Assembly (NCBI GenBank): GCA_016186945.1
Contig: JACPKR010000024.1
Location: 1 to 37,724, forward strand
Length of the DNA: 37,724 nt
From: Deltaproteobacteria bacterium
GTDB taxonomy: Bacteria > Bdellovibrionota_B > Oligoflexia > Oligoflexales > Bog-1112
Direction of reading: 5' to 3'
The notes under the pieces were generated by a model, which saw nothing but the letters and a program-made list of their open reading frames with translations, had not been told where the DNA came from and made no database searches. The stretch's first letter is position 1. Each line of letters starts with the position of its first letter. Positions 1 to 6,484 of the stretch are shown here, one piece after another. The translations under genes and the position numbers were made by a program.

Positions 1-76
1 AGGCTTCGATAACCTTGCTTAACTCTTGGAGACGCAGTTCTACTTTGATGATGGACATGGGAGAAATCCTTTTCAT
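1..76 (-). CDS. 5' end of an unidentified gene, cut by the window edge
   Basis: An open frame runs off the left edge on the minus strand. It can start at ATG 76 (MKRISPMSIIKVEL...) or at ATG 58 (MSIIKVELRLQELSKVIEA), and the second has AAGGA about ten bases upstream. Only 19-25 residues are visible, too few to name a family. The short start followed by an amphipathic stretch could be a small DNA-binding or antitoxin-like protein, but that is a guess. Confidence 0.4.
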   Translation of the reverse strand, partial: MKRISPMSIIKVELRLQELSKVIEA

Positions 77-210
77 ATGTCAGCCTTTCCAGCAGTATAA
101 CACCGCCGATTATACTAGACACAGAATTTCCGACGCTCCCCTTTTTTCTAGATCCAATTAACACAGGAATACACACTAAAGCGCAAAGGTCGATTCGGGA
201 AGCGGATTCT

Positions 211-1359
211 TCAAAGTAACTGGTCAGACCAGAGTTCCGCAAGAAAATCTGACCATGAGCAAACTTCAATGCCGTCATCTCGTCGATAGCTAGTGCTCAC
301 CATACACACTAAAATGCGACGTCTTAGGTTGTAATCCTTTGCAATCTCCACCAGTCCTTTACAATGATCCGATGTGACTTTCTCAGCGGCTTTCGCTTCG
401 ATTGCTACTTCCATATCACCCAAGATAAAGTCTACTTCAATACCCGAGGAGAGTGCCCAATAATGAAGTTCCATGATCTCATTTCGGTAAGCCTTGTAGC
501 ACTGCAATTCGTGCATCACCCAATTTTCAAACGCTTTGCCAAACATGGGTGAACGGGGCAATGGCAATCCTCTGTTAGAAAGGTAGTTAACAATTCCTAC
601 ATCAAAAAAATAGAATTTGGGCGCCCCTCGCACTCGTCTTTTCTTCTTCCTTTGGTAAGACGGTAAAAAAGACCCTATCAAAGTATCCACCAGGATTTCG
701 TAATATTCCTTGATCGTCTGACTTGAGACCCCCACATCCCTTGCAAATGTTGAGTAGTTCAAAATTTCCGTGTCCGAGAGCGATGCTAGTTTAAGGAAAT
801 TACTAAAGGCTGGAAGATTACGAATCAAGCCTTCCGCAGCCACCTCCTCTTTGAGATAGTCTCCCGCATAGGCAGCATGAACGGGACCAAGCATATTTTC
901 ATCATAGAAAGTCGGCAAATAGCCGTGTTGCAGCAGGCGGGTTAATGATACGTCTTTCCCAATTTCACTGGCCGACAGCCCGTAAAGCAGGAATTTTAAG
1001 GCCCTTCCTCCTAAAAGGTTGGCATGCCCATGCCTTACTTTTCGTGCACTCGATCCACAGAGTCCAAAACGAATCCCCTCCTCCTCTATGAGCGCATGGA
1101 CTTCGTTGAGCAGAGACGGGACCTTTTGCACCTCATCTATGATCACCCAATCTGGTCGCTTTCTAAGCTGCTTGAGTTCTCGACGCAGCATGTAAGGCTC
1201 CGCCTGGTATTTCATGAGCTGATCGCTATACAACAGGTTGATCCAATGAGCGTCAGGGAAATGCTCACGTAAAAAAGTAGTTTTTCCACTTTGACGCGGC
1301 CCCCACAGAAAGAAACTTCTGTCTAGCATTTTGTTCACTGATAACAGGCGATTATACAT
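211..1359 (-). CDS. AAA-family ATPase with DUF4143 C-terminal domain
   Basis: This 382-residue protein has a P-loop GPRQSGKTT at about residues 20-28, a Walker B strand WVIIDEVQ at 71-78 and a sensor-like CGSS at 101-104. The C-terminal half, with the conserved FYFFDVGIVNYL stretch and a later VDFILG...AIEAKA segment, matches the DUF4143 (PD-(D/E)XK-like) domain of this family. That layout is typical of the widespread AAA_14/DUF4143 proteins, whose biological role is poorly known. No good Shine-Dalgarno precedes ATG 1359; instead a 15-bp inverted repeat begins two bases upstream of it. A second, divergent member lies at 28039-29193. The family is confident; the function is unknown. Confidence 0.85.
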   Translation of the reverse strand: MYNRLLSVNKMLDRSFFLWGPRQSGKTTFLREHFPDAHWINLLYSDQLMKYQAEPYMLRRELKQLRKRPDWVIIDEVQKVPSLLNEVHALIEEEGIRFGLCGSSARKVRHGHANLLGGRALKFLLYGLSASEIGKDVSLTRLLQHGYLPTFYDENMLGPVHAAYAGDYLKEEVAAEGLIRNLPAFSNFLKLASLSDTEILNYSTFARDVGVSSQTIKEYYEILVDTLIGSFLPSYQRKKKRRVRGAPKFYFFDVGIVNYLSNRGLPLPRSPMFGKAFENWVMHELQCYKAYRNEIMELHYWALSSGIEVDFILGDMEVAIEAKAAEKVTSDHCKGLVEIAKDYNLRRRILVCMVSTSYRRDDGIEVCSWSDFLAELWSDQLL

Positions 1360-1360
1360 T

Positions 1361-1410
1361 TTTCAATCCATACTTGAAATTTTCGTGTATATTTTAAGTA
1401 TAGATTGAAA
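1361..1410 (-). promoter_or_regulatory. Inverted repeat just upstream of the DUF4143 ATPase start
   Basis: Arms TTTCAATCCATACTT (1361-1375) and AAGTATAGATTGAAA (1396-1410) pair at 14 of 15 positions around a 20-bp AT-rich spacer. The repeat starts two bases before the ATG at 1359 and covers the region expected to hold the ribosome binding site. It could be an operator or an mRNA hairpin limiting translation; the sequence alone does not decide. Confidence 0.4.
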
Positions 1411-1440
1411 TTTCCTTCAACGGAAGTTGAAAGAGAGCAC

Positions 1441-1541
1441 TGCCCCCCAAGGGATTTCTTGGAGGAACCAGCTGCGCAGTTTCCTCCAAACCACCTCCTT
1501 GCGGCGAGGGGGCAGTTTCCTCCAAACCACCTCCTTGCCAC
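1441..1541. repeat. Family A repeat, degenerate double copy
   Basis: This holds one full and one partial copy of the family A core: TTGGAGGAA and TTCCTCCAA arms around a CTGCGCAG palindrome, next to a minus-strand AAGGAGGTGG. The outer terminal inverted repeat seen at 2315 and 17782 is missing here. The repeat abuts the 3' end of the lipoprotein gene at 1544. The RRWFGGN reading frames across it are repeat artefacts, not genes. Confidence 0.75.
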
Positions 1542-1543
1542 AA

Positions 1544-2233
1544 TTAGAGGTCTGCTTGGTATTCCCTAACGTAAGCCAGGACATCGAAGGTGGTAGATTT
1601 GTAGTATTGCTCTAGAGAATAGGCCATCTGTTCAAGTTTAATACCCTCATAGGGAGTCCCTCTAAAAACATCGCGTAGATAGCGAAGCATGAAGTCTTTG
1701 TTACCCAGGACATTGTATTGAGCGACATGAACAAGTTCGTGGAAAAACATATCTTCATTTTCCAAATTCCCCTTCTTTACAAAAATTGTTTTGTCGAAGG
1801 TTATTGCCAAGGCACCAGGAAAGTCGAAAATTCCAGGCTGGAGTCCAATTGATGTGAGAAGGTCGGAATCGATCCCTATTTTCTCGGGAGGGCCCCAATG
1901 AGGAAGTTCGTCAACTTCCGCATACCGCACTTGATTGAGGAGATCTTGTTCCTGAGGAAAATATTTAGAGAACTTCGCAAACAATGGATGCTCAGCAAAT
2001 GGCTTGGTTTTGTCCTTCATCTTCTCTGTTTGTTCTACAAGGAACGCTTGCAGTTTTTCGAAAATTGCGTCAAGTTTCGGTGCGACGATTTCATCAATTT
2101 TCTGTGCAGCTAAGGTCTGCTTTTCTTCCAAGACGGTTTTCGCATCTTTCGTCGTTTTGCAGGACAGAGGCAGGATGAAAGCAGAGCACATGAATAAGAC
2201 CTTCACTGTCCCGACAGATGAGTGAGTATTCAT
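1544..2233 (-). CDS. Putative zinc-metallopeptidase-like lipoprotein (HELVH)
   Basis: The 229-residue product opens with a hydrophobic leader ending in lipobox LPLSC (Cys25), so it should be lipid-anchored in the envelope. The core has FFHELVHVAQY (His165, Glu166, His169), followed about 30 residues later by YEGIKLEQMAY, whose Glu201 fits a third metal ligand. This HExxH...E arrangement resembles DUF4157-type or minigluzincin-like proteins. Residues 30-80 look helical and charged. ATG 2233 has GAGG seven bases upstream. The gene stands alone, and its stop codon lies at the edge of a family A repeat. Peptidase activity is inferred from the motif only. Confidence 0.65.
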   Translation of the reverse strand: MNTHSSVGTVKVLFMCSAFILPLSCKTTKDAKTVLEEKQTLAAQKIDEIVAPKLDAIFEKLQAFLVEQTEKMKDKTKPFAEHPLFAKFSKYFPQEQDLLNQVRYAEVDELPHWGPPEKIGIDSDLLTSIGLQPGIFDFPGALAITFDKTIFVKKGNLENEDMFFHELVHVAQYNVLGNKDFMLRYLRDVFRGTPYEGIKLEQMAYSLEQYYKSTTFDVLAYVREYQADL

Positions 2234-2314
2234 AGAGGTCCTCGATTAATGTTTGTTTTTCATTCTATCTGTTTAAGAATGATCAACGCAAGCGGATTGA
2301 ACCAGGCAAAGGTA

Positions 2315-2452
2315 ATGCGTAAGCCACTTGGGGCAAATAGGGAGAGGGGGGTTTGGGGGGGCGAGTGAAGCGTCGCCTCCCCCGGATTTCTTGGAGGAAC
2401 CAGCTGCGCAGTTTCCTCCAAACCACCTCCTTGCCCCAAGTGGCTTACGCAT
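2315..2452. mobile_element. Family A MITE-like element with perfect 22-bp terminal inverted repeats
   Basis: The ends 2315-2336 and 2431-2452 are exact reverse complements over 22 bp (core GCGTAAGCCACTTGGGG). The 138-bp element encloses a G-rich stretch and the TTGGAGGAA/TTCCTCCAA hairpin core, and has no reading frame of its own. Its right end touches the coding-like 5' region of the hydrolase at 2504. The ends are like those of a non-autonomous miniature transposon; no matching transposase lies in the window. Confidence 0.75.
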
Positions 2453-2503
2453 ATTAGATTATCTGCTGTAGAAGGGAATCGACAGAAGCTTGACGGTGGA
2501 TCT

Positions 2504-3325
2504 ATGTTTGGAAATGCCCCGCGTCCCTTGTGGGAAAGGTGGTACAGCCCCGACGAAATAGGTCGGATCGAACTTGCCTGCCGGGCGATGCTCATTGAAA
2601 GTGAATCTGAAAAAATCCTGTGCGAGACTGGAATTGGAGCATTCTTCGAACCGAAACTCGCGGAACGCTACGGAGTCCAAGATGTCGCCACCCATCGTTT
2701 GCTGGAATCTCTGGAAGCCCTGGGAGTCAACGAAGACGCTATCGATTTTGTCATTCTTTCACACCTTCACTTCGATCATGCAGGTGGTTTGCTGCCTAGC
2801 TACGTAGAAAGCCAAAAAGGAAAAGGCGATCTCCTCTTCCCCAAGGCCCGCTACGTGGTAGGGGAAGAGGCATGGGAGCGCTGCAAAAATCCTCATTTTC
2901 GTGACCGAGCTTCTTTTATCCCGGGATTATGGGAAAAGCTCGAAGCATCCGGTCGCTTACTTATTGTCCCGAAACGACAGACCTCTCTTTCTAAACTTCC
3001 AAGTTATATTTCGTTCCGCTACTCGGATGGTCATACGCCTGGACACATGCATACGATCGCCCGAGGCCAAGATAGTACTGTCTGCTTTTGTGGAGATCTC
3101 ATACCTGGCACCGCTTGGGTGCATCTTCCCATCACAATGGGCTACGATCGTTATCCTGAAAAATTAATAGACGAGAAAGCTGATCTCTACGACAAAGCAT
3201 TTGCTGAAAAGTGGCTGCTGTTTTTTACCCACGATCCTGTGGTGCCCGCTGCGTATATCAGGAAGGAAAAAGACCGGTTCGTCGTCGAAAATGCAGTGAA
3301 GAACCTCACACAGATGCCACTATAG
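2504..3325 (+). CDS. Metallo-beta-lactamase-fold hydrolase
   Basis: The signature SHLHFDHAGG (His87, His89, Asp91, His92), a later GHTPGHMH and a CGDLIPG motif give a complete two-zinc site, as in the YtnP-like and lactonase-like branch of the superfamily. The substrate cannot be told. The family normally begins with a DGG-x-MFG strand. The in-frame codons just upstream of ATG 2504 read KLDGGS, so the conserved N-terminus continues to about 2453, where a family A element takes over and no ATG, GTG or TTG precedes it. The original start seems lost and ATG 2504, with GGTGGA upstream, is the usable one. The stop codon TAG falls inside a family B repeat. The gene is convergent with lpxD. Confidence 0.8.
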   Translation: MFGNAPRPLWERWYSPDEIGRIELACRAMLIESESEKILCETGIGAFFEPKLAERYGVQDVATHRLLESLEALGVNEDAIDFVILSHLHFDHAGGLLPSYVESQKGKGDLLFPKARYVVGEEAWERCKNPHFRDRASFIPGLWEKLEASGRLLIVPKRQTSLSKLPSYISFRYSDGHTPGHMHTIARGQDSTVCFCGDLIPGTAWVHLPITMGYDRYPEKLIDEKADLYDKAFAEKWLLFFTHDPVVPAAYIRKEKDRFVVENAVKNLTQMPL

Positions 3326-3490
3326 TGTTCAAAATAATTAATTTGGGGACAAACTTTTTGAAAAAAGTTATTTCCCCAACCCCCTTTTCAAAAACTTCAG
3401 TATTTGAAGTTTTTTGGGGGGAGGTGTGGAGGGGAACTTTTTTTCAAAAAAGGTCCTCTCCACAAATTCGTTTTTTCCCAAATACTATAT
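3320..3490. mobile_element. Family B palindromic element, full-length copy
   Basis: The element begins CTATAGTGTTCAA and ends CCCAAATACTATAT, that is with CTATAGT-type terminal inverted repeats. Between them lie three hairpins: TTGGGGA/TTCCCCAA, CCCCC...CTTCA with TTGAAG...GGGGGG, and GGAGGGGAAC with a CCTCTCC arm. T and A runs in each stem make it look like stacked terminators. Six other loci in the window share parts of it. It supplies the TAG stop of the upstream hydrolase. Confidence 0.8.
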
Positions 3491-3508
3491 AAAGCCGTAG
3501 GAGTGAAG

Positions 3509-3528
3509 ATGACCAAAGGGTCATTTTT
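3509..3528 (+). terminator. Possible rho-independent terminator downstream of the hydrolase
   Basis: ATGACC, loop AAAG, GGTCAT and a run of five T form a short hairpin with a U tract on the plus strand. It overlaps the lpxD stop codon on the other strand. The six-bp stem is weak. Confidence 0.35.
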
Positions 3529-4537
3529 CCAGTTTCTTTTCCAACTCTCTCACTCGCTTAATTAGGTCAGGAAGGCTTTTCATAAGCGTTACCTCCCTTC
3601 GCCAATCATTCGCAGGTCGGTGAGGGTAACCATGATAATCCCCGCTTTCCTTGATATCGCGCACCACTCCGCATTTACCACCCAATCTTACGTTATCGCC
3701 AATCTCGATACCGTGCCCGATTGCTGCTTGTCCACCTGCTACGAATCGGTTTCCAACTTTAACACTGCCGGCAATTCCTGCCTGCCCACATAAAATAGAC
3801 TGCTCACCAATTTCCACATTATGTCCGACATGAACCAGAGAGTCGATCTTTGTAGAAGAACCTATGGAGGTTTTGTCAAACGTAGCGCGATCGACGTTCG
3901 TGAGCGACCCGATTTCGACGTCTGAGCCGATGACAACTTTCCCCGTCTGTGGGATTTTCTGAAGAGAGTCCTTCGTTATGGCGAAACCAAAACCATCTCC
4001 ACCCAAGACAGTGTTGCCATGAATGATCACGCGCTCCCCAAGCTCAGTTTCAGACATGATCACAACACCGGGAAATAAGATACAGTCCTTTCCAATGACG
4101 GCATTGCGCCCGACGTACGTATGGGGATAAATGACTGAACCCTCGGACACACTTGCTCCTTCGTCTATAAAAGCAAACGGATAGACGATCGCTCTTTTGT
4201 GAACCTTGGCGTTTTCCGCAATGTAAGCCAGTGGACTCTGACCTTGGCATGAATGGGAATAGGAGAAAAACATCTGTCCCACGCGAGCCAAAGCCTCCAA
4301 AATGTTGGGGTGGATGACTTGAAGCAGGTGAGCATCGCTCAAAGGCTTTGCCACGATAACAGCCCCCGCTTTTGTTTCCTTGAGGTGGTCTTCAAAACGT
4401 GAATTTGTAAAGAAAGAAAGATCCTGAGGTCCCGCCTTATCGAGTGGAGCTACGCCAGTGATGTCGATCTCTTCGCTCTTTGAAAGCGGATTGAATAGTT
4501 CTGCATGAATTTTTTGCACAATTTCTTTGAGTTTCAT
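3521..4537 (-). CDS. lpxD: UDP-3-O-(3-hydroxyacyl)glucosamine N-acyltransferase
   Basis: LpxD transfers a 3-hydroxyacyl chain from acyl-ACP to the 2-amino group of UDP-3-O-acylglucosamine, the third step of lipid A synthesis. At 338 residues it has normal family length. An N-terminal uridine-binding domain (about 1-100, including DLSFFTN) leads into left-handed beta-helix hexapeptide repeats (about 105-290). The catalytic-base motif HVGHNVEIG is present, with His239 at the same number as in E. coli LpxD. A helical C-terminus ends RVRELEKKLEK. It lies alone here, not beside fabZ, lpxA or bamA as in many proteobacteria. Its presence shows an LPS-bearing outer membrane. Confidence 0.95.
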   Translation of the reverse strand: MKLKEIVQKIHAELFNPLSKSEEIDITGVAPLDKAGPQDLSFFTNSRFEDHLKETKAGAVIVAKPLSDAHLLQVIHPNILEALARVGQMFFSYSHSCQGQSPLAYIAENAKVHKRAIVYPFAFIDEGASVSEGSVIYPHTYVGRNAVIGKDCILFPGVVIMSETELGERVIIHGNTVLGGDGFGFAITKDSLQKIPQTGKVVIGSDVEIGSLTNVDRATFDKTSIGSSTKIDSLVHVGHNVEIGEQSILCGQAGIAGSVKVGNRFVAGGQAAIGHGIEIGDNVRLGGKCGVVRDIKESGDYHGYPHRPANDWRREVTLMKSLPDLIKRVRELEKKLEK

Positions 4538-4620
4538 GAAAGCGATCCAACAAATATTAATGATATTAAACTATTGTAACTTTTCTCATGGAGTCTCTGA
4601 GAAGGTACAGTATCACGCCG

Positions 4621-6384
4621 TTACGTCAAGGTAAAAGCCTGCATGTCCCATGCTCCCGTCGGGCATCGCTCCGCGCATAGCCCGCAATGAAGGCACAGGT
4701 TCTCGTCCTTGGCCATGACTCGCTTGGTTTGAGGAACCGGGGCGATAAAGAGAGCTTGCTCCTGATTCTGCCGTGGTGCTTTAAGGAGAAGTTCCCCCCC
4801 AAGCTCCTGCAGCAAGGGCGTGATCGTGAGGCAATCGACAGGACAAATATCTACACATGCGTCGCATTCGATACAGACGTCGGAAACAAAAACCGTCTGA
4901 ATATCACAGTTGAGGCATCTTGAACTTTCTCTCCTCGCCAATTGCTCATCAAAACCTAACTCGACTTCCAAGTTCAAATTTTGTTTACAAACGGGGACCG
5001 GATGGTGAGGGACTTCCTGCTTCGCCGCTTCTGAGTATGCATTATCATAGCTCCACTGATTCAAACCCATTCTTTGGCTGACCAGGTTCTTTCCATGAGC
5101 AGGTCTGGAGCGAGGGTCAAGTCCTTGGCAGAACAAATGGATGGAGCTAGCGGCCTCATGTCCATGAGCGACGGCCCAGATGATATTTTTAGGCCCCCAC
5201 GCTGCATCACCCCCGAAAAACACCTTGGGATGGCTGCTCTGAAACGTGACGGGATCTACTTTGGGGTAAGACGTGCCACCCGCACCTTCCCGCGTCAATT
5301 CGATATCCAGGAATGGCAACTTGGCATCTTGTCCAATGGCAATCAATACTTCCTCACAGGGGAGGAACACATCTTGTTCTCCACTGGGAATGGGCTTCCA
5401 CTGATGGTTTTGGTCGTAGCAGGAGCTTAACCTTTGAAAGACAACACCGCTCAGATTTCCATCGGATCTTCGAAATTCCTTCGGCAACAAGTGATTGACA
5501 AACGCCGCACCTTCTCGTTGCGCATCCTCTTTTTCCCAGGGGGATGCCAGCATTTCCTTATAAGACTCAGGCGCTACCACTCTCACTTGTTCCGCTCCCA
5601 GGCGAAAGGCCGTCCGCGCACAATCCATTGCCGTGTTACCACCACCTATCACCACTACATTCTTTTTTATGGTTTTCTTGTGCCCGAAAGATACAGAAGC
5701 GAGAAAATCCACCCCCACGTGAATGTCGGGCTTGTCTTTGGGAGTGCTTCTCCCAGGGAGAGGTAGGTCTCGGCCTACAGGTGCTCCCGTCCCGATGAAG
5801 ATCGCGTCGAACTTTTGGTCGAGTAGTGCTTTGAGGCTCGTAAGCTCCTGACCGAATCGACATTCCACCCCACGGTCGAGAATAAAACTGATCTCTTCGT
5901 CAAGAACACTGGTGGGAAGCCTAAAACGGGGGACTTGAGTAAACATCGCTCCCCCAGCCCTCTTTTCTTTCTCAAAAAGGACCACCGTGTACCCGAGGGG
6001 AAGAAGATCGCTCGCGACCGTCAACGAAGCAGGCCCTGCACCAATCAGAGCAATTTTTTTCCCGTTCTTCGTTTGCGGACTTGCAGGAAGAAAATTCCTA
6101 ACGTTGGCGTCCTTCAAATCCGCAGTCACCCTCTTGAGACGACATATGGCGACAGGCTCTTTTTCAACCCGCCCTCTGCGACAAGCTGGTTCGCATGGCC
6201 TGTCGCAGACTCTTCCCAGAATGCCAGGGAATTGATTCGAATGCCAATTGACCAAATAGGCTTCCGTATATTTTTTCTGTGCTATTAAACGAATGTACTG
6301 AGGGACAGGGGTATGAGCAGGACAGGCCCACTGACAGTCGACTACCTTATGAAAATACTCAGCAGAAGGACTCGTGAATGTCAT
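4621..6384 (-). CDS. FAD/NAD(P)-dependent oxidoreductase, glutamate-synthase-beta-like, with added 4Fe-4S ferredoxin domain
   Basis: The N-terminus carries the cysteine pattern of the GltD/Fer4_20 domain (CxxxC near 17-21 and CxxxCxxxC near 60-68). It is followed by an FAD-binding GAGPAS loop with GGAMFTQVPRFRLP, and an NADPH-binding VVIGGGNTAMDCAR. The C-terminus adds two 4Fe-4S motifs, CIECDACVDICP and CLHCGLCAERCP. This domain order is that of glutamate synthase small subunits and related NADPH:acceptor oxidoreductases. No large subunit is nearby, so its role may be electron transfer to ferredoxin or another partner. ATG 6384 is chosen over ATG 6408 because AAGGA sits four bases before it. 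It is divergent from the SH2-like gene. Confidence 0.8.
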   Translation of the reverse strand: MTFTSPSAEYFHKVVDCQWACPAHTPVPQYIRLIAQKKYTEAYLVNWHSNQFPGILGRVCDRPCEPACRRGRVEKEPVAICRLKRVTADLKDANVRNFLPASPQTKNGKKIALIGAGPASLTVASDLLPLGYTVVLFEKEKRAGGAMFTQVPRFRLPTSVLDEEISFILDRGVECRFGQELTSLKALLDQKFDAIFIGTGAPVGRDLPLPGRSTPKDKPDIHVGVDFLASVSFGHKKTIKKNVVVIGGGNTAMDCARTAFRLGAEQVRVVAPESYKEMLASPWEKEDAQREGAAFVNHLLPKEFRRSDGNLSGVVFQRLSSCYDQNHQWKPIPSGEQDVFLPCEEVLIAIGQDAKLPFLDIELTREGAGGTSYPKVDPVTFQSSHPKVFFGGDAAWGPKNIIWAVAHGHEAASSIHLFCQGLDPRSRPAHGKNLVSQRMGLNQWSYDNAYSEAAKQEVPHHPVPVCKQNLNLEVELGFDEQLARRESSRCLNCDIQTVFVSDVCIECDACVDICPVDCLTITPLLQELGGELLLKAPRQNQEQALFIAPVPQTKRVMAKDENLCLHCGLCAERCPTGAWDMQAFTLT

Positions 6385-6484
6385 AAAATCCTTAAATTCT
6401 AGTGACATATAAACACAGCCGCGTTATAACCGTCCTAGAGCCAGCCGCGCTCGTCTTTTTCATGGATGATCCCAGGAAAAACGC

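Noticed and set aside
1335-1541. Open frames rich in RRWFGGN
   Set aside because: They only translate family A repeats and recur at every copy, apart from the one fused to a real gene at 15269.
5074-6288. Several plus-strand frames over the oxidoreductase gene
   Set aside because: They are shadows of a gene whose motifs are clear on the other strand.
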